Assembly (NCBI GenBank): GCA_014529385.2
Contig: CM043956.1
Coordinates: 86,419,721 to 86,483,720, forward strand
Direction of reading: 5' to 3'
Source of the DNA: Adiantum capillus-veneris
Taxonomy: Eukaryota; Streptophyta; Polypodiopsida; Polypodiales; Pteridaceae
DNA length: 64,000 bases
The notes under the pieces were generated by a model. It was given only the letters and a program-made list of their open reading frames with translations, was not told the DNA's origin and made no database searches. The position numbers were made by a program, and so were the translations under genes. Within the stretch, counting starts at the first letter, position 1, and each line of letters begins with the position of its first letter. Shown piece by piece: positions 35,305 to 47,163 of the stretch.

Positions 35305-35716
35305 TATGGCTTACCATTCACATTGGACATGAAGCAAGATGATCATATATAGCTATTAGCATAGCTAGTAGTATGTAGCAAAGTGTGCAATCTAGATAGG
35401 CCCTTTGGTCTTATTAAGAGCTGCATTAGGAGATTCAATATCTTAGATCCGAGTCCCTCACAACGGATAGGGAGCTTACAGTGATTAAAAGTGATGCGCT
35501 ACAAATCTATGTGTAACTAGTCTCGCCATAGTAAGCAATCATGCACATACAACGTAAGGACCTCCAAAAACTGACGGTTGTGTGTAAGTCAAATAAAAGA
35601 AATCACCAATAAAAGCCAATTGAAAGTTGTATATAAAATTTCAATGGGTCATAATAAATTTGCAACAATTTTTGAATCCTCTCTATGTGATTAGGGTGCT
35701 CAAGCCCTCATCATTA

Positions 35717-35760
<44 letters not shown>
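35305..35760. repeat. Dispersed repeat ending in (GT)n, copy at 62.7 kb
   Basis: About 425 bp nearly identical to 62697-63112, same orientation. Each copy ends in a long microsatellite, here (GT)20 at 35720-35760. No coding potential. Confidence 0.8.
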
Positions 35761-36240
35761 CCCTAATATGGAGCTACAAACGCCATCCTTAATATTCATT
35801 GGTTCTGATTCAAACCTCTCAACGCTTGCTCTATGAGCAGCCCACTACTATGGTAGAAATCCATTCTACCAGTGGTATAGACACTATCACCAAGCAAGGG
35901 GAAGGTTTTGAAGGTTTCAAAGCAACCAAAACAATAATGTATGAATAGGTTCATCAAAAACTTAAGATTGATTCCTACCGTGAAGACATCATCATGATAA
36001 TCAATATAAGGCCCATAAAATATATCCCCTTAGCCTGTTTCACATACACCTTGCTTCCATATATTCTCAATGTAGAAAAACACTCATGTTGCCAAGGCCA
36101 CCACTACTTCGTCATGCAGCACCATGCCTTCCTTACGATAGTCTACCTTGTCTACCACATGGGGAGTGTTGCCAACCTCCTTTACTACAAGGTGCACCTC
36201 CCACTTGTACGGCTAGCCTAATTCAAGTCAAGTCAAGTCA
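35761..36240. other. Unassigned sequence left of R6
   Basis: No recognisable gene. A short TGGTAGAA/TTCTACCA hairpin lies near 35850 and a (TCAAG)3 run at 36225-36240. Confidence 0.4.
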
Positions 36241-36242
36241 TG

Positions 36243-36422
36243 CCTTCACAGTCTCCCCATAGATACTCACAACTAGAGGCCCAGTGCCTTCCTGGAAAGA
36301 CCAACAACTCTTTGACACACTTTTTGATGAACCTAAAGTGAAAGTGTGTCAAAGAGTTGGAGGTCTTGCCAAGAAGGCGTTGGGCCTCTATCTGTGACGG
36401 TTTGTGGGGATACTGTGAAGGC
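36243..36422. repeat. Inverted copy of the R6 LTR end (long hairpin)
   Basis: 36243-36320 is the reverse complement of 36345-36422 at roughly 80 percent, with a 24-nt spacer. The right arm is the inner end of the R6 3' LTR; the left arm lies outside it. As RNA this would fold into a long hairpin. Confidence 0.7.
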
Positions 36423-36517
36423 TTTCACTTAGGCAATCTTCGTGTTTGTAGAAAATACATTGTGTGTAGCCATTGGAATCTTACACGCAGACACACACAT
36501 ACGCACACGTGAAACCC

Positions 36518-36730
36518 TCAAAACAAAACAAAGATGAAAACATCAAGGCTTTAATCGTATCTAGTCAAAAGTAAGATTAAAGGGTTCACTGATGCATTTA
36601 TAGTAGCAAGTCATTGTGCTCCAAATAGACTATGAATGGTTCTTTGAATCTATAACTTAGTGCTTACAAAGATGTGGATGTTTTGCCCAGTAATAGGAGG
36701 GAGCCGTGTGTACAAGTCTCCTTGGTTCAT
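36518..36730 (-). pseudogene. Conserved small protein, R6 3' LTR, downstream copy
   Basis: It starts MNQGDLYTRLPPITGQNIHI and ends SLDVFIFVLF and TGA. In-frame stops replace codons at three places. It is the counterpart of the intact frame at 60612-60824. Confidence 0.7.
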
Positions 36731-36752
36731 AGTAATATTACGAAAGCAAGAC

Positions 36753-36977
36753 TCAACCCTTAGAGGAGAATAAATATGTGCACATCAAAAGAATTAAATT
36801 GTCTAGTAGTGGTAGAATAAGAGGATGTGGAGAAACAAGAATTTCTTGCAGTCTTTCTGGTCCAAAGAGTAACACAATTCTCTGTTGGAAGTGGATTTTA
36901 TGGCTAATACAAACGTTAATCCTAATATTTTGCACAAAGTGAAAAGCTTGAAAGGTTACACCATTGGGATTATTCAT
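36753..36977 (-). pseudogene. Conserved small protein, R6 3' LTR, upstream copy
   Basis: It starts MNNPNGVTFQAFHF and contains FGPERLQEIL and ILPLLD. A small deletion then shifts the frame so the usual SFDV ending is lost. It is closest to the R1 copy. Confidence 0.72.
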
Positions 36978-37408
36978 CTAAGAAAGTTTAGAAAGCAGTC
37001 AAACAATGGAGAAAAGAGATAAGAGAGATAGCCAACACACAAAGACCCACACAAGATCAAGCCAAAGAAGTGAAGCACACCTCAAGACTTTGTGGTCTTG
37101 TAGCCAACTTGATAAAGTAGAAGATGAGTAGTAGTACCCAACACCATTTGGGAGCGACCAGCAATGTGTCTTTATTGATGAAAGAAGGTAACATAGAGTG
37201 TAGGAGTATTACAAGTGAGGAGATAGAAGGCTTGCGGCATGAAGTAGCAAGCTCAAGATTGTTTGGGCTCAAATTGAGAGAAAGTTTCACTCAAGGAGAT
37301 GGCTAGGAGTTGGGTGATGGCTTGGTAGAGTGGCTTGATTATGGGGATTTCTTGAGCGCTTGATTGCTTGATGGTTTGCTTGATGCCCAAGTGAGGGGCA
37401 AAAGGCTC

Positions 37409-37416
37409 TATTTATA
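37409..37416 (-). promoter_or_regulatory. TATA box of R6 3' LTR
   Basis: TATAAATA then GAGCC on the minus strand, identical in position to 61502-61509 in the 5' LTR. Confidence 0.6.
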
Positions 37417-37460
37417 GGTGAAGTTCCCCTTGAAGAAGATATTTGCTTAGAAATATCCAA

Positions 37461-37747
37461 GGGTGAAAGCATGTTAACTTGTCATGCTTTTTGATGTCCC
37501 GGACAATGCTAACTAGCACAATTTTGACATATGCTAACTAGTACAATAACTTGAGCTACATCTCAAAGATCTATGACATATGATATATCAATAGAAAGCA
37601 CTTGAAACAGGGAATCCAAATGTACAACCTCCGACAAATTTTGATATTATTTGTAAGAAATTTACTGAACACCCAACTTTTTAAAATGTGCTAACTTGAA
37701 ACTGCTAACTAGCACAAAAAGCGGGACAGGTTAACATGCTTTCACCC
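37461..37747. mobile_element. M2: 287-bp MITE in the R6 3' LTR
   Basis: Inverted ends GGGTGAAAGCATGTTAAC with flanking CCAA (37457-37460, 37748-37751). The 5' LTR copy at 61.55 kb has the uninterrupted site ATCCAAGGGATT, which fixes both borders. Repeated GCTAACTAGCACAA words lie inside. Non-coding; superfamily not assigned. Confidence 0.83.
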
Positions 37748-37898
37748 CCAAGGGATTTGTGTGACAAGTGTCTATCTTTTCAAAATATCTTGAAATTATC
37801 TTCAAAGTTTCTAGATCTTTCTCCTAAAGAAATATCTAGAAGTTCTTCTAGATCTTTCTCCAAATATCTTCTCCTTACCGCCACATGTCAACGGTTGA

Positions 37899-39158
37899 CA
37901 CTAGGTTGGTAATGGGACACTTTTATGTCCTGTTAAGTGACCATTTTCCTTGAATTATGTCAAGAGTTTCAAAATGGATTTTGAGGTGCTATCTATCTAG
38001 AAAGTTTTCTCATGAGCTGAAAAAAACTCGACATTTTTTTGGAATATCAATTCCATCTTTAACCTTGTCCTTGCACACCATTTCACAACCTAAACTGTGT
38101 GAAAAAACGGGTCCTGTTTTTGGCTTTTTTCAACTTTTTGCAACTATACCACTCTAGAATTCATGTTTGTGAGGTCTATAATGCTAGAGAACTATCTTTA
38201 GTAGTCCTCAACATGTCCTGATGCTTCTAGGGAGAAATAAATGTTAAAGTTGTAAGTTATGACCAAATTACAAAAATTGTTAAATCCTGTTTTTTAGCCA
38301 ATTTTAGCTCTTCTATGATTTTTTTGGTGGCTTTCATGATATCCAAATGAAGTTTTGATTTTGTATGTGGCATACTATAACATAAAGCTAATATCCCTTG
38401 AGTTTTGGGGCACCTAATACCCTATTTTTCATAGTAGACAACGATGGTTGATTTTTTCAGTTATAGAAGAAAACGAAACATTCTAGTATATCAAGTATAG
38501 CTTTTTCAATATTGTTAGTTTCTTGTGACAACTACATGCATTTTGTAGGTAGTACCCATATCTAGTCATAAGGATCAAATTTGTATAGATATTGAATAGT
38601 TTCTATGGGATTCTACAACTCATAATGTTGAACCCTGTTTTTTCATGTTTGCTGTACTTAGCACTTCATCTTTGTCACCTAAAGGACAATAGGGAAATAA
38701 GAAAACATGCATATATTAATTGTATTGAGTGTGGCTATAGAAACTTTGATGATAGGTTTGCAGAATGGTAAAAATTTAACTTTTTTGTACCTATTTCTTT
38801 TGGAAAAACAAAAAATAGTGAGTGAGAAGCAATCATATTTTCTGATCACCAACCCATTGAAGTTAACTAGGGAATTTATCTCAAGTCCTACAAAAATCCC
38901 TAATCTTATTTTTATGCAAAAAAAACGTAAGAAATGATTGTTTTGATGAAAATGTACTGGTCCATCAACTTTGGAGGCTTGGTGTGACCAAAAGATGAGA
39001 AATTTTTCAAGTTTCTTATTTTTTCCATGTGTAGTAGGCCTTGAACTATAATGTCATGAAAGGATTTCACAAAATGAGTGGATCTACTATGGTTTTGGAG
39101 GTTTTTTTCGAAACCTTGAAAGGACACTTTTATGTCCTATTAGGTTACCAACCTAGTG
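37899..39158. mobile_element. T2: second copy of the TTAA/CACTA TIR element
   Basis: Ends CACTAGGTTGGTAA and its inverse, flanks TTGA (left) and TTAA (right). The empty site with a single TTAA is preserved at 61701-61704 in the R6 5' LTR. Internal sequence matches T1 over its length, including GTGTGAAAAAACGGGTCCTG (T1: GTGAGAAAAAAACGGGTCCT). No transposase. Confidence 0.85.
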
Positions 39159-39656
39159 TTAAGCCTCCAAGAGTTGTTGAGCTATGGTGGGAGCATGCGC
39201 ATAAAGTGTCTTCGCAAAAAATTGAGAGAGAGCTTGGCATACATCATGGATGACATCAAACAAACTCGTAACCACTTTTCTAAGGGATTTTTCTAGGTCC
39301 ATAATCACTCCAAAGTGCACCTACTATGTGTAGAATGACACCTCATGGGGTATACTATGACTAAGGGCACTTTTGGCCATGCTACACATGTCATATGCCA
39401 CCTAGGATGCCTAGTAGATATGAGGTATGTTTTATAGGATCATTTCATCATGGCTCCAAGAAGAGGTTCACAAAGAAGCCCGGGATCATAGGACGAAGCC
39501 CAATACCAGCAAGAGTGACACATCAGACTTCGACTAGCTTTTTGCATGCTAAATAGAAAATGCATATACTTATGCACACTTAAGGCATACACATAAAATC
39601 CATAATATTGTAGGGTTTAGATTCCATTCCCACTATGCACGTGCCACGGCACAACA

Positions 39657-39671
39657 TCCACCCCCTCTAAA
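39657..39671 (-). promoter_or_regulatory. R6 polypurine tract
   Basis: The minus strand reads TTTAGAGGGGGTGGA directly before the LTR start TGTTGTG. Confidence 0.8.
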
Positions 39672-39797
39672 CCTGCACATCTCTCTGTATGTGCCACAAC
39701 CAATGTTTACAGGTTTGACTCTCTTGGAGTTTCTTCTTCTTCATCTTTACTGGGTGATTCCAAACCTTGATTCTCGCTTACTTCATCAGCCGGATGA

Positions 39798-40871
39798 CTA
39801 TCCTCTCTTATTTTGAATACCTTGATTCTCTTTTTTGGCAATGGGTATCTTTATCTCTATTCCATCCAATTCAGCCAGGGTGTAAGTGGCATTGTCATGT
39901 ACGTACTTGACTATATACCATCCAAACCATCTTTTTGAAACCTTTTGCATGATAGTATGCTGGTTATCAAGACTACTGTCATACACTAAAACCCAATCTC
40001 CTTGATTAATTACCTTCCTTCTTAGCCTGTGTTGTCTATCAAAGTAGTCCTTGCTTTTCAACCTGGCATTCTTCAATCTTTATTTTGCAAGCTCAATGTC
40101 TTGAGGCCTTCTTTCTAGCTATCTTATATGCAAGGCAAGGAGCTCTTCTCTGCTAATCCCATCTTGCCAAGGTAGCACATTCCATGTGGGAATGGTCTCT
40201 TCGATGGGCATTACAAGCTTTTGACCATATATCAATTCTACAGGCATATAGCCAATTATTAAGTTGTGTATCGTGCCATCAGCCTAGAGATCATATGGCA
40301 ATAGTTTTGGCCACTCACTAATTCTCCCTTCATAAGCTTTAGCCAAGGTTTTGATGATTGGTGGATTCTCTCTTTCCCTTTTCCCGTTGCCTTTCTGATT
40401 GTAAGCGATGGTAAGGGAAAGCTTGATTCCTATCCTAGAAAAGAATTCCCTTGCTTTCTCGGCATCCAGCTCTCCTTTGTCTGCAGTTATCTTTCCCACA
40501 CAACCATAGTGGCAGTCTACATCCTCAAGGAAAAATTTACATACTGCCATTGTTGTCTTTTTCCTTAAAGCTCGCCCATCAACCTGATTAGTCAAGTCTT
40601 CTCTTGCAAGAACCAAGTACCTCATCTACGAGAGTCCTGAAGGCATGGTGACTAGATCCACAACCCATTTGTAATGCATGGCTAGTGGATAAGTAGGATG
40701 TAACTTGTCACGATTTCGCACATTTGAATACATTTGACATGCTACACATGATTCCACAAAGTGGGATACATCCTTGTACATACCTTTCCACCAATACCTT
40801 TTCTTTAGCTTTGAAAAGGTTGCCCACACACCACGGTGTCCAACCCATAGGTTCTCATGAAACTCTTGCAT
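39798..40871 (-). pseudogene. R6 integrase
   Basis: HENLWVGHRGVW and CVACQMYSN form the HHCC zinc site. WVVDLVTMPSG holds the first catalytic Asp, ITADKGELDAEKAREFF the second, and GNGKRERENPPI the Glu. Breaks near 40626 and 40284 interrupt the frame. A basic C-terminal domain follows (KVSKRWFGWYIVKYVHDN, YTLAELDG) and ends near 39.8 kb. Confidence 0.82.
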
Positions 40872-41037
40872 GAGCTTTACTTGAATCTGTTTGTTACATA
40901 CTACCCTTTGTGGTATAGCACCCCTCTGTTTTGGATGTTTCCATAAGTAACCATCATGTGCAGAAAGTACGCATATGCTTTTTTGCGTATCCTCTTAAAC
41001 TCATGCTCAGACCAATCACCCTGTTTTGTTAAAGTAC

Positions 41038-41488
41038 TCAAATAACGACCAATACTAGCAACCAATCTCCTTCATACCCATCTTCTAAAAACAACTCAAG
41101 TGCACTAGGTGTGCCAAAATCATTATACTCAACATGATTAATGGAGTAGAACCTTGTGCCTACATCTTCAGTATCATCTACCATGTCTTGCTCATCCTCA
41201 TACCTTGCCCTTGATAGCATATCCGCTATCGGATTGTCTTTTCCTGCAATATGCTTGAACTCAGGATTCAAGGACTCAATGTAGGCAATCCATCTTAGCA
41301 TGGCAATGTCTGGTGTTGAGCATCTTGTAATCATTCCAAGGAGTGGTAGACTCCCGTTTTACTTGTGGGTAGTTCCTTTGTCGAGTACTCAGAACCTTGG
41401 CTCCAAACCTTACCACATACCTATGTCCCTCTTCGTCATCCTGCCCTATTGCCCATCCAGTTCCTGTCGGACTCGTATCCACTGTCAC
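41038..41488 (-). pseudogene. R6 RNase H
   Basis: TVDTSPTGTGWAIGQDDEEG gives the first catalytic Asp, VLSTRQRNYPQVKRE the Glu, and IAGKDNPIADMLSRARYE the final Asp. One frame change occurs near 41334. No second RNase H follows, unlike R2 and R7. Confidence 0.8.
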
Positions 41489-41593
41489 TATTACAGTTTA
41501 CCTTTCTTAAAGTTGGTGCTTGTTGTAGCAAATCCTTTAGATTTCTTATAGCCCTTGCTTGTGCGTCTCCCCAATGAAACTTGTGATTTTTCA

Positions 41594-42443
41594 TTAACAA
41601 AACTGGTACAAAGGATCTGCTACATGTGCATAATGTGGAATCCATATAACATAAAACACACATGCACCAAGAAATCTGCAAGCTTCACTCACAGATATGC
41701 ATACCTCCTTCATCTTCTGAATTGCATCAATTTTTGTTGGACTAGGTCGTCTCCCATTGGGACCACACATGTGCCCAACAATCAACACCTCCTTCACTCC
41801 AAACACAGACTTTTGCCCTGAGAGGGTAAGGTTCACCTCTTCGAGTCTGGATAGGATCTTGTCACAATCATCTATGTGTTGTGCCACAAAGTTGCAGCAC
41901 CCCTTGGAATCCAAAGCTTCATCTTTATTACTTACTTCACATCCTTTGATGGGAACATCATCAATTAAGGGCATAGTTACTTGGGGAATAAAGCCACATA
42001 AGACCTTATTTATACCATTCATCATATGCGCAACCGAATTGGTTTCTCCCTGTGGTAAGGTATACATCCTTACCAAACCCAAAGGTGTCCTCATGGTAGT
42101 CAGATCCCTGCTTTTCCATTGCTAGTTGGAACTAATCATACCCTGAGTACAAATCTCCCATAGAATATATTGCCCTTCCTGCAAACTCATACACAATTGG
42201 CCCTGTACCCATATTCCTGATTGCTGTGACTTTGTTGACCGGCTGCATATCTTGGATGAAGCGGAAAGCTCCATTCTTCCTTGGTACTGTGAACCACCTA
42301 GTTGAGTATGGAGCACATGAAGGCTCCCAAATACCCATCTTGATCTTCTCATTTAGCAGTTCAATTAACTTTGTTAAGTGAGCCTTTGGAATTGGTATTG
42401 GCCGTAAGTTCCAAGGTACATGAGGGATGGTAAAGATCACCAT
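41594..42443 (-). pseudogene. R6 reverse transcriptase
   Basis: PRKNGAFRFIQDMQPVNKV and GDLYSGYD, then after a frame change MRTPLGLVRMYTLPQGETNS and the catalytic box PLIDDVPIKG (DD codons at 41958-41963), HIDDCDKILSRLEEV, and the thumb region FLGACVFYVIWIPHYAHV. The wording (IQDMQPVNK, PLIDDVP) is unlike chromovirus and Tat RTs, so this is a separate Ty3 lineage. Confidence 0.83.
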
Positions 42444-42650
42444 AGGAGCAACAATGGTAGGATCTACACATCATATCTCATGTGGCTCAACTGCAAATGC
42501 TTTTCCATGTTTAGAGGGCATCTTTTCAAAACATTCCCTTTCAACCTGTGTCAAGGAGTCCTCATTCCCAATCTTCAATTGCTTTAGAGACTCCTATGTA
42601 AACCTGTGTCCACTCCCTTTTGGATCTTTGAGACTAGGTTGCAAAGAAGC

Positions 42651-42998
42651 CTATTCTAGCTTTTCCTTGCAGTCCTTTGGCAAAGGAAGTGCCACTGGTT
42701 CTACCTTCTTTGCCATAGTCTTGTACTTGGTGTCCACCTTTACCTCATGTTTTTGCTTCCTATCCTCCTGTTCCTTTTGAAATGCCGCAACCACATTGTA
42801 CATTTCAAGTGAGCACACTTTCACTATCGCATTTTGGTCATGCGAAGGATAATCTATTATAGTCTGCAGATCCTGTAATGTGTCCACAAAAGAAAACTCC
42901 TCAAACACACCTATTATGTTTTCATTGTTTCCTAGCAGACCATGTTCTTTCCACTCCTTTTTTAGACTATGTACATGTTGGTAAGAACCTCGACTCAA
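42651..42998 (-). pseudogene. R6 pol linker between protease and RT
   Basis: An open frame rich in charged residues (HSLKKEWKEHGLLGNNEN, EDRKQKHEVKVDTKYKTM). Its upstream end meets the protease-side frame across the 12-bp repeat flanking X. No known domain. Confidence 0.6.
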
Positions 42999-44218
42999 GT
43001 TCCCACATTTTAGAAAAGAGACATATCCATATTCTGTTAGACTTGCAAAACTTGTACAGAAAACCTCCTTATGTGAGAAACTTTCCCTTTTTGTACCATC
43101 CTAATCCCGCTCTACAATGGTACCTGGCCAAAACCCATTCTCTCTCAATGATCATAAAACTCTTACTCAATCTGGACAATGGGCGCTCTTGGAGACTGTC
43201 ACGATTTCTTTCATGATTCACATAGACAGCGAGAAATTGAACAACACGTTTTCCATCTTTACTTCTTATCCTAGCATAAGCAGAACCATCATACATTGAG
43301 TCTTACCAAGCATCGAGCGAGTTTTTCCGAGCAAAGGCAAACCCAAGCAAATGTTTACACACAATATAGTAAATTGCATCATCCATAGAATATTTATCTT
43401 TTGTTGTATATTGACGTACCACAAAAAAAGGCTTATCAATGGAAAGACTACTTCCTAAATTCCAAAAGATCAAAGTTTACTTTTAAAAAAATTAACACAA
43501 TATTTGAAAATATTATCTTCTCTCTTAGGCTCAATCTCTATTTATCCAATTGTAGTCTCCCCCGCTTACACTCTTCTTTGGCTCCGGTTGTTGTTGCTTG
43601 GGCTTCACATGTCTAAACATGAAGTAAAGTTGATAGACTAATCAGAGCTTTAGTTCTTTACTTCATGCTCAAGTCATCCTATGTTTACTTTTGTAAGATG
43701 ACATTTGTAGTGCTCCATTGTCGAGTACTTTTGTTCTTGTTTGTTGGTTATACTTGAGAGTATGTGCATCCCTTCCTCCTCTTAGCAGCATCAAATTGAT
43801 AGCAATGTATGGCACCTCATTAGTTCATATATACACCAATCATCCCTTCCACGGTGTCTTGCCGTATCCATAATACAAGGTTGTGATCTCCATACAAGGG
43901 CACCCTTCTTAAACAACACATGGCCGACAAGCACCGTTATTTATGAAAGACTTCTTTTGTTACAATAAAACCATGTTTCTCCTTGATTGACCAATATAAG
44001 CCTTTTTTAATCAATTTACAAAAACAACCACCAAAATTATTAGTATGTTTCTATGCCAGAAATTTCCTAGAAAGACATAGTCATAAATGAAAGAGGTTAT
44101 TTAGAAACAAATAAAATGTTGAGGATATTTTTACCATACGATGTGTGACAAACTCAAAGCTTAGGGGTGTGAGTGCGTATATGGATGCTTAAAAACATTT
44201 TAAAATCAAATTGGGTGT

Positions 44219-44233
44219 GGGGGGGGGGGGGGG

Positions 44234-44273
<40 letters not shown>
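44219..44273. repeat. G18 run followed by (GA)n
   Basis: Eighteen G residues then about 19 GA units; homopolymer length may be unreliable. Confidence 0.9.
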
Positions 44274-44275
<2 letters not shown>

Positions 44276-44534
44276 ACCATTGTTTCTATATCTTAGATTC
44301 TAGTGTAAATTTCTCGGTTGAACTAGAGTGATTGTGACTATCTTAAGGGCCTCATTTTGAAGATTTGAAATTGGGTTTTTTGCGGTTGCAGATCCCTTCA
44401 AATACCTTATATTTAACCATAAACTTGGTTTCCTTGATCTTAAAATAAAAACCGATAGAAAGTTTGTTTGTTGTGGTGAAGAACACAAGGGAGAAATCAG
44501 TAAGGTAAGAATCTATGTCTAGCCTTGCATGTGC

Positions 44535-44539
<5 letters not shown>

Positions 44540-44612
<73 letters not shown>

Positions 44613-44634
44613 AGAGAGAGAGAGAGAGAAAGAG
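44540..44634. repeat. (GA)n microsatellite
   Basis: About 95 bp of GA with one AAGATA interruption. Confidence 0.95.
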
Positions 44635-44949
44635 ATTGGAAGTGAGGAGAAGTTTTACGTAGTGTGTAGTGCGACAATTCCAAATGACCTCAAAGATCTA
44701 TCTAATGAGTCTTGAACTCAAGACATCCTATTCAAAAGGGAAGGATTAAGAACCATTGCTCACATATCCCGTATCCCGGTTTGCAGTGTATATCTCTCAA
44801 ATTAAAAATCCCACTTGTAATTCAATTGGAACTTGATTTTCAAAGCTGAAAATTCATGACCATTTTCGTTATAAATCTCAATAAATACCCTAAATTTTGG
44901 CAAAAAACTTGTTGCTTTGCTTTAAAAAAAACATTAGAGAGATAGGTCT

Positions 44950-45185
44950 TATATTGAAATCTAGTCTCTCTGTAGCCATCCGCGCCGGCGCGGATGGCTA
45001 GAGAGATTATTTTCAAAGAGATTATTCACACATCATGCCATGCCATGCAAAGAAACTATTCGCTACCTAAATTTCAAACTGCACAAATATTAAAATCCAA
45101 GCTCTCTGTAGCCATCCGCGCCGGCGCGTATGGCTAGAGAGAATATTTGCTGAGAAGAGTATTCGTACATGCATGCCATGATAAG
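44950..45185. repeat. Duplicated unit with 28-bp GC-rich palindrome
   Basis: The palindrome TAGCCATCCGCG-CCGG-CGCGGATGGCTA is perfect at 44973-45000 and has one change at 45109-45136. Flanks CTCTCTG and AGAGAG extend it. The surrounding unit of about 136 bp is tandemly duplicated with divergence. Confidence 0.8.
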
Positions 45186-45349
45186 CATTTATTCGCACTA
45201 GCTAGTCTGCGCTTCCTCCTGATTCCTACTCTATTGCCTGCTAGATAGAGAGAGGGAGCCGCTCTCCTCCTCCACCTGCACGTCGCCTTCTTGAGAGTTA
45301 CATGAAGCTCATTATTATTGGAGAGTGTCAATTAGCATGCAGCTCTTTT

Positions 45350-45354
<5 letters not shown>

Positions 45355-45386
<32 letters not shown>
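45355..45386. repeat. (CT)n microsatellite
   Basis: Short CT tract inside X. Confidence 0.9.
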
Positions 45387-45388
<2 letters not shown>

Positions 45389-45929
45389 TTCTTCTGCACA
45401 CACGAACGAGCTTAGATCTAATATCAATAACGCTGGCTGTATAGTATAAAGGGGCAAGCTTCCTGCTGCGACAATGTGTGTATAAAGAATGCACCCTGGA
45501 GGACAATAGAGGAGTACATCAAAAACTGAGTGTCTACAATGCTTCGAAGTGCATTGTGTTGCGTAGTAAAAATATGGGTAGTCCAAATGTCCGATTATCC
45601 GATATTGCACTTGGGAAAAGACGAGGTTGCCAACCAAAAGTGCTCCACTCCTGCCTGCAATCTTTAGCATTGTTAGTGCTCATGCTCACTGTGTTCTACA
45701 GTTCTACTGTTGCTCGAGAGTCGAGTCCCACTCGAGTCACCGTGGACTCTAGAGTGAGAAGCTTAGAGCGTGAGGTCCTAGGGACTGGGAGTCTCTGCGA
45801 CTCTAGTTAGTAGTACTGTACCAAACGACTGTACGTATTGTAGCAAAGCGTGATGAAGAAAACGCGATAGCCGGGAGAACAAAAGAAAGGGGTTGGTCAC
45901 TAGAATTGTCTAGAGAGAGGGCCGGGCTG

Positions 45930-45985
45930 GCCGGGCTGAGCTGGTAGCCCCGTGCACCGGGCTGAGCTGGCAACCCCGTGCAAGC
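45930..45985. repeat. GC-rich short tandem duplication
   Basis: CCGGGCTGAGCTGG followed by TAGCCCCGTGCA or CAACCCCGTGCA occurs twice in a row. It is markedly GC-richer than its neighbours. Confidence 0.75.
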
Positions 45986-46872
45986 TCCCGATTCCACGAA
46001 AGCGTGCAGATCCGAATTGCAGAGTGTGTGTGTGGTGCGCTCTGCACAAATAGGCGGCTTGTTGTTACACAGGTGGTGGGCACAGCTGAGCTGGTGGCAT
46101 TTGTGCAGTTGATGCGAGGAAACCCAAGTTGTATGAGATGACCGTAAAATTTCAACTATATATTTTAATTCTTAATATACTAATGCGCAGGCAGCTCTTC
46201 TCCATCTCCTCTTATGCTGGAGATTTGCGCACTTTTTCCAACATATAGAAAATACAACCACAACTGCTTTAATCTTGGCTTGTCTGGTCGTGAGCTTGTT
46301 CTTAGGCGTATGGTCCCCCCTTCCCTGAGATGCCAGTTGCTTTGATGTTTTCAATACAATACTGGAGATTGGATCTCTAGTTCCTCCTCCCATTTGATTG
46401 GGATATTCGTTCTGAGAGAGTTGACGTCAACAGCTGAGGTGTGTGTATACACTCCATTCAGTGTTCGGGAAAAATGTGTCTCAGCTTAATATCGTGTCGT
46501 TTCCAATTTCAAAAATGCCGGTTGAGGGCAAGGGGAAAAGGAGAAATTTTTCCCCAAAATAGAGAAAAATAGTGTGTAAACCCCAAAAATACCCTTAATT
46601 TTCTAAAATTTCCTCTTGTAAACTAATGGAAAAGAAATTTGTATGCTTGGAAAAATGATTTTTCCCGAACGCTGACTCCATTGAACGGGGGCCAACGTGG
46701 CCTATGAGAGGATTTCTCTTTTTTTTGAGAAAAACTGAATGTATTGAAAGTAAGAGGGAAAAACTGAGGGCCATGGAAGCCGGTTTTCCCTTTGCAAGAA
46801 CAAGGCTTGTATACATTCTTAATCTTCACATGCTGAAGAAGTAGCTCTCTATATATTATCTACTATTTAAAA

Positions 46873-47163
46873 TTGGCAACCAACCACCAGACGTGGGTGA
46901 TGATACTAGGCTACACACAACACTGTAGGGTGCAAGCCCTGGTTGAAGTGATGCAGTATAACAAGGAAGCCGCATGCTTTTGGCTACACTTGATGAACGA
47001 TGTTGGTTTAAAACTTAGTGTCTCGGGAGGGGCACACCAAGATGCAAGCCATGCTCGAGGTTGTCCATACAAGGATGCCATACGCTTTCAGATACATTTG
47101 GTGGAAGACGATGAAAATGCCTTGCTGTCTCTTCTAGCTCACACAATGCAAATAAAAGCCTAA
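46873..47163 (+). pseudogene. Possible PPR-like remnant in X
   Basis: An open frame (TTG at its border) reads TWVMILGYTQHCRVQALVEV near the start, resembling a PPR helix pair (W-x-MI-x-GY-x-QHG-x-x-x-EAL). The rest is not PPR-like. Weak evidence; it could be chance. Confidence 0.3.

Larger units (their letters stand above)
36347..39656 (-). repeat. R6 3' LTR (with M2 and T2 inside)
   Basis: It matches 60439-62187 along its length once two insertions are removed. TATA box at 37409-37416 (TATAAATA on minus). It holds two decayed copies of the conserved small frame. Confidence 0.82.

Noticed and set aside
35994-36221. Open frame of 75 codons left of R6
   Set aside because: Composition looks random and no motif is recognisable on either strand.
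36243-36422. A microRNA gene
   Set aside because: One arm is an LTR end; the hairpin is better explained by inverted element sequence, and no miRNA-like short duplex is singled out.
45478-45810. Plus-strand open frame of 110 codons in X as a gene
   Set aside because: No family resemblance, no homolog in the window and low-complexity neighbours; kept only as part of X.
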